Source: an uncultured bacterium
GTDB lineage: Bacteria; Bacillota; Clostridia; TANB77; CAG-508
Length of the DNA: 27,052 nucleotides
Direction of reading: 5' to 3'
Assembly (NCBI GenBank): GCA_905214245.1
Contig: CAJMLO010000010.1
Coordinates: 1-27,052 of the forward strand
Numbering within the stretch: position 1 is the stretch's first letter; the number at the start of each line of letters is the position of its first letter. Below are positions 7,294 through 16,000 of the stretch, piece after piece. The notes below the pieces were generated by a model that worked only from the letters and a program-made list of their open reading frames with translations, made no database searches and was not told the DNA's origin. The translations under genes were made by a program, and so were the position numbers.

Positions 7294-7320
7294 AGGCACA
7301 CACATATGTGTCTATTTTTT
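7294..7320 (+). terminator. Rho-independent terminator between portal and scaffold
   Basis: Stem AGGCACA (7294-7300) with TGTGTCT (7307-7313), one G-U pair, loop CACATA, followed by ATTTTTT. This canonical intrinsic terminator sits inside the structural operon, so it probably lowers read-through. No convincing promoter is seen between it and the scaffold gene. The remaining intergenic bases to 7381 hold a 12-mer, TCGACAGACTTT, also found at 26689. Confidence 0.7.
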
Positions 7321-7393
7321 ATGCCCAAAACTGCTGAATGGCTTAAAAGGAATGTAGGAATTAACAGTCGACAGACTTTAAATGGAGAAAAAA

Positions 7394-8251
7394 ATGGGAA
7401 ATGAAGAAGAAAACAACTTAAACGTTGTAAATCAAAATGAAGTAGTACCAACTACTGATGAAAATACTGTTACACAAGCAGCAGAAGAAAATGTGGAAGG
7501 AGCTAACATTGCCACTAATGCAGATAATTCGAATGTTAGTGAATTTGCTAATAAAGAAATTGCAAAGGAAAAAATGTTTACACAAAAGCAACTCAACAAA
7601 ATAGTACAAGAAAGAGTTAGACGTGCAAAAAATGATGATGAGGCTAAATACAGAGAACTACAAAATGTTTTAAATGCTGGTTTAGGAACTAATTCTGTTG
7701 AAGAATCAACAGAAAAATTAAAGCAGTTTTATAAAGAACAAGGAGTAAATATTCCAGAATTGCCTCAATACGATGAGCGAGATGTGGAAACATTGGCTAA
7801 GTCAGACGCATCTAGAATTATAGATTGTGGATATGACGAAATAGTTGATGTTGTTGATCAGCTTGCTTCAAAAGGTGTAGATAAAATGACTACACGTGAA
7901 AAATACTTATTTAGAGAATTAGCAAATGAAAGAAAAAATCAAGAAGCTATTAAAGAGCTAAAAAGTATAGGAGTTGGAGATGAAATTTTAAATGATAGCA
8001 ATTTTAAAGATTTTGCTAACAAGTTTGATCCATCTAGGACAACGACAAAAGAAATATATGAAATGTATAAGAAAATGCTTCCACCAAAAGAAGCACCAAA
8101 ACCAATAGCGTCAATGAAAAACAGTGATAGTTCGGCAGATGTAATTAAAGACTTTTACACCAAAGATGAGGCTTCTAAGTTTACTAGAGCCGATTTTGAT
8201 AAAAATCCGAAGTTATTTAAAGCTGTATGTGATTCAATGTCTCGTTGGTAA
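7394..8251 (+). CDS. Capsid scaffolding protein
   Basis: I chose ATG 7394 because GGAG lies 6 nt upstream; ATG 7382 has no SD and itself contains that GGAG. The 285-aa protein is acidic at its N-terminus (NEEENNLNVVNQNEV) and helical after MFTQKQLNKIVQERVRRAK, a motif typical of phage scaffolds. It ends with a short charged segment (FTRADFDKNPKLFKAVCDSM), the usual coat-binding tail. It lies directly before the major capsid gene. It should guide capsid assembly and leave the prohead; no protease domain is visible, so it is probably released intact, as in P22. A terminator lies upstream, but no promoter was found for this gene. Confidence 0.85.
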   Translation: MGNEEENNLNVVNQNEVVPTTDENTVTQAAEENVEGANIATNADNSNVSEFANKEIAKEKMFTQKQLNKIVQERVRRAKNDDEAKYRELQNVLNAGLGTNSVEESTEKLKQFYKEQGVNIPELPQYDERDVETLAKSDASRIIDCGYDEIVDVVDQLASKGVDKMTTREKYLFRELANERKNQEAIKELKSIGVGDEILNDSNFKDFANKFDPSRTTTKEIYEMYKKMLPPKEAPKPIASMKNSDSSADVIKDFYTKDEASKFTRADFDKNPKLFKAVCDSMSRW

Positions 8252-8275
8252 TTTTTTATTTAGGAGGAATTATAA

Positions 8276-9265
8276 ATGTCAGTAGTAAACTTTATTCAAA
8301 CTATATGGTCAAAGAAAATTCAAGATGACCTAGAATTAAAACTAAAATTAATAAAAAACTGTACAAGAGAGTACGAAGGGGATTGTAAATACGCCCAAAC
8401 TGTTAAAATCTTAGGAGTAGGAGATCCAACTGTAAGTGGGTATCAAGGTGTAGTTGACTATGAAGATATGTCAGATTCAAGTCAATTATTAACAATAGCA
8501 TTTGCTGAATATTTCTCTTTTGCTGTAAAAGATATTGACAAAGCTCAATCTGTACCAGGATTACCAGAAAAATATCAGCAAAAAGCTACATCAAAGTTAG
8601 CTCAAAGAAGAGAAATAAATCTTGGAAGATTAGTTGCTGGAAAATGTATAACAACTATAAGTGAGGCTTCTGCTACATACGCAAAAACACAAGACACAGA
8701 TATAAAAACTTTTAAAGATTATTTCGTACAAAAAAATATAAATGGAAAAACGATATATCAAAGAGTTGCAAAACCGGTTAAAGTGGATATAGCAAACTAC
8801 TATGAAATAACAAAGGCTACTTATGAAAATGGAGCCAAAAATATAACAACTGCTGCAGCTAAAACGCAAACAGGAGTTAAAACAGCAATTGATGATGCAA
8901 TAGTTGCATTAAGACAAAGAAACTTTGATGTTGGAGGAGTTATAGAAATAGATCCAGCAACATATTCAACATTTAAGAATAACTTAGTTGAACTATCTAC
9001 AAATAACCCAGAATTAATAAGAAAAGGTATTGTAGGTATGTATGATAACTTTGAAGTTGTAATGTCAAACGCAATATACAATGACGGAGCTAACAGATTC
9101 TGTATTGTCAGAAGTAAAACCGCTATTGCGTTTGCTGGACAAATTAATGAGGTTGAAAGTCTAAGACTACAAAATGCATTCTCAGATGGTATCAGAGGTT
9201 TAGATACTTATGGAATGAAGATTATAGCACAAGACGAATTACAATGTGTTAAGATTCCTGCGTAA
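8276..9265 (+). CDS. Major capsid protein
   Basis: The 329-aa protein starts at an ATG with AGGAGG upstream, the strongest SD in this part of the window, as expected for the most abundant virion protein. It follows the scaffold gene. Size and layout fit an HK97-fold coat protein: an N-arm (SVVNFIQTIWSKKIQDDLEL), a long helix near SKLAQRREINLGRLVAG, a beta/alpha core (GGVIEIDPATYSTFKNNLVE) and a C-terminal segment (GIVGMYDNFEVVMSNAIY, then AFAGQINEVESLRL) typical of these proteins. No N-terminal delta domain is obvious, which agrees with a separate scaffold gene. A strong hairpin terminator follows. Confidence 0.9.
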   Translation: MSVVNFIQTIWSKKIQDDLELKLKLIKNCTREYEGDCKYAQTVKILGVGDPTVSGYQGVVDYEDMSDSSQLLTIAFAEYFSFAVKDIDKAQSVPGLPEKYQQKATSKLAQRREINLGRLVAGKCITTISEASATYAKTQDTDIKTFKDYFVQKNINGKTIYQRVAKPVKVDIANYYEITKATYENGAKNITTAAAKTQTGVKTAIDDAIVALRQRNFDVGGVIEIDPATYSTFKNNLVELSTNNPELIRKGIVGMYDNFEVVMSNAIYNDGANRFCIVRSKTAIAFAGQINEVESLRLQNAFSDGIRGLDTYGMKIIAQDELQCVKIPA

Positions 9266-9277
9266 AAAAATAAGTAA

Positions 9278-9300
9278 AAAAGGGCTAAATTGGCCCTTTT
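9278..9300 (+). terminator. Terminator after the major capsid gene
   Basis: Perfect 8-bp stem AAAAGGGC (9278-9285) with GCCCTTTT (9293-9300), 7-nt loop TAAATTG. The A/T arms make it usable on both strands. It should cut transcription downstream of the capsid gene and leave fewer copies of the connector and tail messages. Confidence 0.7.
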
Positions 9301-9364
9301 ATATATGTCTATAATAGTTATATGTAGTGCAATTCTACAAATAGACGGAAAGAGAGAAAAAAGA

Positions 9365-9691
9365 ATGAAGAAGTATTATGTAGAAAAACCAGAGCTGAAA
9401 CCTTATGAAGGGATAATTATAAATAAAAATACAAAGCTAGAGTATAAAAATGATATGGTAGAGCAAAAGCTAGAAAACTTAAAATTTGTTTCTAAGTTCG
9501 TAAAAGATACTAAAAGATACAAAACAACGAGTATAGTGGAAATAAATCTTGAAGAAGGCGAAGTGCTTCTTTTAGAGGAAGAAGGAAGAGGATATTTCTT
9601 ACCAGCAGATAGTACTCCGGTAGAAGAAATTGATGAAGCAATAAATGATTATAAATCATTAAAAGAGGCATTAACTGGCAAGGAGGAATAG
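9365..9691 (+). CDS. Small virion-cluster protein of unknown function
   Basis: The long frame begins inside the capsid terminator, so the ATG at 9365 (MKKYYVEKPELKPY) is the likely start; a weak purine-rich SD (AAGAGAG) lies upstream. The 108-aa product has a beta-rich look (SIVEINLEEGEVLLLEEEGRGYFLPA) and a helical acidic end. It ends 2 nt before the adaptor gene. Its position between coat and head-tail adaptor is where phages often encode a capsid decoration or head-completion protein. The GYFLP motif resembles small beta-barrel proteins seen there, but I cannot name a family. Confidence 0.7.
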   Translation: MKKYYVEKPELKPYEGIIINKNTKLEYKNDMVEQKLENLKFVSKFVKDTKRYKTTSIVEINLEEGEVLLLEEEGRGYFLPADSTPVEEIDEAINDYKSLKEALTGKEE

Positions 9692-9693
9692 TT

Positions 9694-10230
9694 ATGACAC
9701 TCTGGGATTTTAAGCAAAGAGTATTAAGACTTATTGAAGAAATTGACGTTGATAAAAAGGAACTAACTGATGATCCAGATATATCAAATAAATTTAATAC
9801 AGTAACTAACCAGTTAATGTTTGAATTGTTCAGATATAAAGGAATTATTGTAAAAGATACTGTAAATGTTACTGAAAATGAAGAATTTATATTGAATGAG
9901 GAGTATTCGGATTTTTATCAATTAAAGATAATAAAAGGTGTTGAATATAATATTGATGACAATATAGTAACTTTTTTGGAAGATGGTAAAGCGACTATAT
10001 ATTATTATAAGTATCCAAAATCTATCACAAAAGATACAGAGGATACTTATAAGTTTGAATTAGCAACAGAAGTATTAGAATGTATGGTTTATGGTGTTGC
10101 TGCAGATATATTAAAAAGTGATGTATCAAGTAACTATGGACAAGTATATGCACAAAGATACTCTGAATTAAAACAAATGCTTGATCCAAGACAGTCACAG
10201 GGAAGCGTATATATAGATGGAGGAATCTAA
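9694..10230 (+). CDS. Head-tail adaptor (P22 gp4 / T7 gp11-like by position)
   Basis: The 178-aa protein begins MTLWDFKQRVLRLIEEI, a helical opening common to connector proteins below the portal. A beta-rich middle (VTENEEFILNEEYSDFYQ, then IVTFLEDGKATIYYYKYP) is followed by C-terminal helices (YGVAADILKSDVSSNYGQVY, then RYSELKQML) also typical of adaptors. It would form a ring on the portal after DNA packaging and dock the tail hub. SD AAGGAGGA is correctly spaced, and the stop overlaps the next gene's ATG by one base. The exact family is inferred mainly from order and helix-beta-helix layout. Confidence 0.7.
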   Translation: MTLWDFKQRVLRLIEEIDVDKKELTDDPDISNKFNTVTNQLMFELFRYKGIIVKDTVNVTENEEFILNEEYSDFYQLKIIKGVEYNIDDNIVTFLEDGKATIYYYKYPKSITKDTEDTYKFELATEVLECMVYGVAADILKSDVSSNYGQVYAQRYSELKQMLDPRQSQGSVYIDGGI

Positions 10231-11930
10231 TGTCGATAGGAAGTGGAGACTTAATAACAAGAATATACAGTAATTTTAGAGGAGTAGACTTCTCAAATCA
10301 CGAGGTTAGTCAATATAGGAGTCCAGATTCTAAGAATATATGGAAAAATTATAAAAAACTAGGAAAATGTATAGAAAGTAGACCAGATATAGAATTATTT
10401 AAGAGTTTTAATAATACTATATTTGGTTTATTCTTTTATACAATTAATACTGTAGAACATATGATTATTCATTGTGGAACTAGTTTATATGACTATAATA
10501 TGGAAACTAAAGAACAAAAAACAATAAAAGCTACTGGAATGAATCCGAAGAGAAGCCAAAGTTTTATATACAATAATATTTTGTATATAAAAGATGGGAT
10601 AAATTACCTTGAGTACAATGGAGAAGAATGTAAGACAGTAGAAGGATACATTCCAACAACTTCAATTTCAAGAAAACCAGAAGGTGGAGGAACACAATAC
10701 CAAGATATAAATCTACTTACAGGTTATAGAAAAAATACATTCTGTGCAGATGGAACGAGCAAAGAGTATTATTTGGATACAACTGAAATTGAAACCGGAA
10801 AAACTAGATGCTGGATAGATGGAGTAGAAACAAAAGCCTTTACAGTAAATACATTGAAAGGCTGTATTACATTTACAACTGCACCTAATGAGCCTAATAC
10901 AGACGGACAAGATAATGTAATAATACAGTTCTGTAAAACTATACCGGGATATAGAGAAAGAATTACTAAATGTACAATATTAGAGCCTTTTGATAACCGT
11001 GTATTCTTTGCGGGAAATCAAGATTATCCAAATACATTGTTTCACAGTTCACTTGAAAACCCTCGTTACGTATCTGATACAGATTATTATGAAGAAGGAT
11101 TAGACAGTGCTAATATTAGAGCGTTGGTAGCTGGGAATAATGCTTTATGGGTATTTAAAGAGCCTTCACAAGCTAATACTACAGTCTTTTATCATACGCC
11201 AGCAACATATGATACTGGTAAAGCATATCCAAGTACCCATTCGAGTATATCAACAGGTTGCGTGGCAACAGGGCTCAATTTTAATGATGATATTGTTCTT
11301 TTTTCAGATAGAGGAATGGAAGGAATAAGTAGTGATGTAACAACAGAACAGGTTCTACAACATCGTTCTTCATTAGTAGATAGTAAACTATTACAAGAAG
11401 AGAATTATAAAAACTTAATCGTACAAGAATATGATGGGTATCTGTTAGTAATAGTTGATAACCATATATATTTAGCTAATTCAAGGGATAAGTTTACGCT
11501 AGATAATCATGTAGAATATGAATGGTTTTATTGGGAGTTAAATAAAATAATTACTTATGCTACTGTGAAAAATGGAATTTTATATTTGTGTAGTGATGAT
11601 GGTATATATACATTGACTAAAGTAAATACAAGTATAGAAGCATATTGGTGTACTTGTCAGGACTCTTTTGATACAGAGCAATATCAAAAAATAACTAATA
11701 AGAAAGGCTGTGTACTAAATATAGATGGAGACGAAATTTCGCTATATGTACGAACAGATAATAATGAATTTGAAAAAATAGAGGATTATAAAAATACAAA
11801 AGGATATATAATACCAAGAATTAAACAGAAAAAATGGAAAGAAATACAGTTTAAATTTATGAGTAATGTACCATTCAGCATTTATGATTTTACAATACAA
11901 AGTTATATTGGAAGTTTTGTAAAAAGATAG
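10230..11930 (+). CDS. Tail hub/nozzle protein (P22 gp10 / T7 gp12-like)
   Basis: The 566-aa protein is almost wholly beta-predicted, with repeated short strands (IFGLFFYTINTVEHMIIH, YNNILYIKDGINYLEYNG, LNFNDDIVLFSDRGMEGI, YEWFYWELNKIITYATV), a pattern consistent with a beta-propeller-type tail protein. Its N-terminus reads FRGVDFSNHEVSQYRSPDSK, a common opening in podovirus tail hub proteins in which the first lines concern a surface with several chains. It lies between the adaptor and the internal virion proteins, where P22 and T7 encode their hub and nozzle. No enzymatic motif is seen. An alternative is a stabilisation protein; both roles fit a podovirus tail. Confidence 0.65.
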   Translation: MSIGSGDLITRIYSNFRGVDFSNHEVSQYRSPDSKNIWKNYKKLGKCIESRPDIELFKSFNNTIFGLFFYTINTVEHMIIHCGTSLYDYNMETKEQKTIKATGMNPKRSQSFIYNNILYIKDGINYLEYNGEECKTVEGYIPTTSISRKPEGGGTQYQDINLLTGYRKNTFCADGTSKEYYLDTTEIETGKTRCWIDGVETKAFTVNTLKGCITFTTAPNEPNTDGQDNVIIQFCKTIPGYRERITKCTILEPFDNRVFFAGNQDYPNTLFHSSLENPRYVSDTDYYEEGLDSANIRALVAGNNALWVFKEPSQANTTVFYHTPATYDTGKAYPSTHSSISTGCVATGLNFNDDIVLFSDRGMEGISSDVTTEQVLQHRSSLVDSKLLQEENYKNLIVQEYDGYLLVIVDNHIYLANSRDKFTLDNHVEYEWFYWELNKIITYATVKNGILYLCSDDGIYTLTKVNTSIEAYWCTCQDSFDTEQYQKITNKKGCVLNIDGDEISLYVRTDNNEFEKIEDYKNTKGYIIPRIKQKKWKEIQFKFMSNVPFSIYDFTIQSYIGSFVKR

Positions 11931-11939
11931 GAGATAAAG

Positions 11940-13034
11940 ATGGCAGAAGATTATATAAAAATGGCAGAAGATTATGTGAATAATTATACAAAGAATCCAG
12001 GACTATTAAGTGATGTAAATTATAATGATTCTAGGTTGACCGATATAAAAAATGAGCAACAGCAAAAAGAAAATGAGTTAGCAAATGATTATAATCAAAT
12101 GATAAATAGTTCTGATAAATTTTATCAAGACCAAATTCAAGCTTCAAAAGATTATGCAAAACAACAAGAAGATTTACAAAATAAAAAGACACAACAAACT
12201 ATTGATGTAATAAATCAAAATAAGGATAAAACACAAAAGGATTATATAAAAGAACAAAAAGGTGCATATGCAGATTATAAAAAGCAAATAGATCCATATA
12301 GTGTAAATGCTGAAAACTTAGCTTCAAATGGTCTTTCAAATAGTGGATATAGTGAAACAGCTAAAGTTAGTATGTATAACACGTATCAAAATAGAGTCGC
12401 TACAGCAAGAGAAACATTAAATTCAGCTATATTAAATTATGACAATGCAATTAAAGAAGCACAGCTAACTAATAATACAACACTTGCAGAGATTGCAGCT
12501 GATGCTCTAAAAAATCAACAAGAATTAGCTCTGCAAGGTTTTCAATATAAAAACACATTAATTCAAACCAAACAACAGCAATTACAAGAATTAGGTGTTA
12601 GATATGATAATAAGTATCAAAATACATTATCACAGATAAATAGTGAGCTATCTTCAAAACGTGAATTATTTAATACATTAGCAAGTTTATTAACACAAAG
12701 AAAACAATTAGAAGAAAATATAAGACAGGCTAATGCAGAAATGCAATATAAACGTCAACAATTAGCATATCAAAAAGAGAGAGACAGAATTTCGGATGCA
12801 CAATGGCAAAAAGAATATGATGCTAAATATGCATATATGCTACAAAATTCATCGAATACTGTATCTAAAGGAAGTATAAAAGAGCAGGTGCCAACCTCTG
12901 CTGAGGAGGTATTAAAGAAAATGACTGTACTTCAAGGACCGGGACTTAGAAATAACATTAAAGATGGATATAGTGGAAAAACATTCAATTCGCCAGAAGC
13001 TTTATTAGCTTATTATGGTTACGGTATAAAATAG
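11940..13034 (+). CDS. Coiled-coil internal virion/ejection protein
   Basis: The 364-aa protein is rich in Q, K, N and A and consists mostly of long helices (KNKTQQTIDVI-like, QTKQQQLQELG, RKQLEENIRQANAEMQYK). A conserved-looking centre, ASNGLSNSGYSETAKVS and YQNRVATAR, is familiar from internal virion proteins of gut podoviruses. No signal peptide and no enzyme motif. It is immediately followed by the 2302-aa protein; such pairs of helical and giant internal proteins are typical ejection proteins (compare P22 gp7/16/20, T7 gp14/15/16), which leave the capsid to form a conduit across the envelope. The N-terminus carries a tandem repeat: MAEDYxx twice, from a 15-bp exact duplicate with 21-bp period (11940 and 11961). 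Either ATG could start, but the SD favours the first. Confidence 0.75.
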   Translation: MAEDYIKMAEDYVNNYTKNPGLLSDVNYNDSRLTDIKNEQQQKENELANDYNQMINSSDKFYQDQIQASKDYAKQQEDLQNKKTQQTIDVINQNKDKTQKDYIKEQKGAYADYKKQIDPYSVNAENLASNGLSNSGYSETAKVSMYNTYQNRVATARETLNSAILNYDNAIKEAQLTNNTTLAEIAADALKNQQELALQGFQYKNTLIQTKQQQLQELGVRYDNKYQNTLSQINSELSSKRELFNTLASLLTQRKQLEENIRQANAEMQYKRQQLAYQKERDRISDAQWQKEYDAKYAYMLQNSSNTVSKGSIKEQVPTSAEEVLKKMTVLQGPGLRNNIKDGYSGKTFNSPEALLAYYGYGIK

Positions 13035-13043
13035 GAGGCTAAA

Positions 13044-16000
13044 ATGGCTTTTTTTAAATTAAGTGATTTATCGGAGAAAGAAAAGAAAAAATATTTACAA
13101 TCAATAGAAGACCAGGTAAATGAAAGATTAAATTCTAGGAATAGCCTCGAGAAAGAGGCAAATGACAATTTTAATAATATATTTAACTCTAAGTACGGAC
13201 AAAACAATAATATAAATGTTGGTAATACAAATGATTGGGCTACTTCTAAAATAAAAGAAAAAAATTCAGCAGATAATTTACTAGCACCAGTAGAAACAAA
13301 AATTAATGAGGATTTGTATAAAAATGATTTAAAGAACTCAGCTCAACAGTACTATGATAATAGTAATATATCTTATAAAAACAAAAACATATTTGAAGAC
13401 ATCTTAGGTATAGGAGAAAACCTTGTAAGAGGTGCATCAAGTGGACTAAAACAGACAATGAACTATGCTACAGCTGTAAATAAGGGATATAAAGGATATA
13501 ATGATATTACGAATAAATTGGCCAGAGCTAAATACTTATCAACTCCGATACAAGATAGAAAAGAAGAAGATTTAAATAAGAATTTCATAGAAGAAGCAGT
13601 GAATAATAGCATTCAAAAAGACAATGAAGCTGTGTCAAAAAATATAAATTCTATGAGTGGAAAAGTAACTCAAAAGTTATCAGAATTAGCACCTTCTATT
13701 GGTCAAATGGGAGTAGGAGCTGTTTTAAGTAGTGTAAACCCAGCATTAGGAACAGGATATTTTTATTCTAGTGCAGCAGGTGGGTATTTAGATGATGCAA
13801 AATCAAGAGGAATGAATGAAAAACAAGCACTAGTGTATTCATCTGTGCTAGGAGGATTAGAAGCAGCAACCGAAGAAGTAGGAATTAGAAACTTTGAAAA
13901 AGCTGGAGCAGGAGTCAAGGCTTTGTTATCTGGTGCTGGAAAAGAAGGTGCAAAAACTGCTGTTGAAAATATAGCTAAGAAAGAAATTACAACTTCAGTA
14001 AAAGATGTATTAAAAAATTATGGAATAGGTATTGCTGATAACTTCATTCAAGAAGCAATTATGGATCCACTGCAAGAGATTTCTGCAAATGCTGTGGGTG
14101 GAAAAGCCGATTGGTCAGGCATGGGACAAAAAATGTTGCAAGATGGAATTAATGGTGGACTGGTTGCTGCTATAGTTGGAGGAGCAAATTTAGGAATAAA
14201 TTCTTGTATTGGAATTGTTGACAAAAATAATAATGGTCAAAATGTTTCACAGACAGAATATAAACAAGCACTTCAAGATGCACAAGGAGCGGGAATAGAT
14301 ATACAACAGAATATAAAAGATAAAATAAATGAACAAATTAATAATTTGAACAATCAAGAAGGTAAGGCAAACATAGAGAATATTTTAAATAGAGAGTCTG
14401 TACAAGATATAGCCAATAATAGTCAATTGCAACAGTATAATAATACAAATAAAACAGTAGTAAAAGACTTTAATGAAAGTGCCAAAAGATATAATATAGA
14501 TTATAACAATGAGGATTTAAAAGAAATAAATCAAATGTATAATAAAAGAGGAATAACAACATACTTTGATGAGAATACTTTTAAAAATAATAAAGATGTA
14601 TTTTCAATATGGAAACCTACATATGACGAAAATGGAAATATATCTGGCAGAGAAGTTGTATTTAATCCTAATTCACAAGATACAAAAACAAGAGTACAAG
14701 AACTTGCAATTCATGAGCTAGGCCATGATTTAGAGTTAAATGAAGTACAAAATATGATACTAAAAGATGCAAGTAAAAAAGAAAATTGGAAGAATGCAAG
14801 GAAATCTTTAGAAGATACATATAAACAAGCGTATGAAAACGATGGGATACAAATATCAAAAGAGGACTTTAATAAAATTGTTGATGAAGAAGCAACAATG
14901 AGTATTTTGCAAAGAGAACTTGGAAGTCAGGAATATGTAAATAAACTTGTAAACCAAAATCAATCTATTGCTAAGAAAATATATAACTGGGTAATAGATA
15001 AACTAAATAAGTTTACTGGCGGAAAAAATGAAAAGCTATTTTGGACTGATATAAGAAACAAGTTTGAAACAGCATATAATCAAGAGTTTAATAAAAATGA
15101 CAGTGATTTAAAATATTCTATTGCTGGTAAAGAAGCATTGAAAAATATAAAAGACCAACAAGTAAGTAAAGAAGCATATAATAGTTATAATAAAGCAAAG
15201 CAAATGGCAAAAAATAAAGAAAGTAATGAAAAAATATTTAAAGAGACAGGTTGGTATAAAGATAAAGTCACAGGAAAAATGAAATTCAATTTTTCTGATA
15301 AAAATATGAAAATAGTAGACAAAAACTATAAAGTTGGCCAAGAATTTAAGTTAAAGGATATTCTTGTTCATGACACTTTGTTTGAAATGTATCCTCAATT
15401 AAAAGACTATAAAGTAAAGATTGAAGATATGAACTCCAATAAATCTAAATCTAATAGTAAATTAAATGGAAGATATAATAGACTGACAAATGAATTGACT
15501 ATAGATATTAATAGATTTAATAATATATCTAATGCAGAAGGAACATTAATTCATGAGATACAACATGCAATTCAGCAAATAGAAGGTTTTGCTGGGGGAA
15601 CTTCTACAAAATTCGGAAAAGAAAAATATAAAAATAATCCTGGAGAGATTGAAGCTAGAGACACATCTGCTAGAATGATACAAGAAAAATACAACCAAAA
15701 AGATTTAATTAACAGTATGCCTAAATCAGCAAATGCTGATACAACTATACTTGAAAAAATGAAAATTGGGTTGTATAATTACCTAAGTAATATTAGTAAT
15801 GAGGAGATATCTAATGAATTTAATGAAAGCAATAAAAAGAAAAATTCATCAAATACTAGTGAAAATAACGGATTGGTATTGGGAGGAATAAAAGAAAATA
15901 ATGTGGAATCTGAAAATAATTCAGGTTCTTTTTCTTTGCTCGAAAACAAACAGAAACAATTAAATATTATTCAAAAAAATAATAAGATGCAAGATGATTA

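Noticed and set aside
9286..9315. TATAAT at 9310-9315 after the capsid terminator as a promoter
   Set aside because: No -35 at 16-18 bp and no box 21 bp upstream (GGCTAA there); such hexamers are frequent in AT-rich DNA.
9290..9364. Upstream ATGs (9290, 9305) of the 133-aa frame
   Set aside because: They lie in or next to the capsid terminator hairpin, have no SD, and add residues unlike the rest; ATG 9365 is better.
11140..11328. 62-aa plus-strand frame inside the tail hub gene
   Set aside because: It is fully contained in another frame of a well-supported gene and has no SD.
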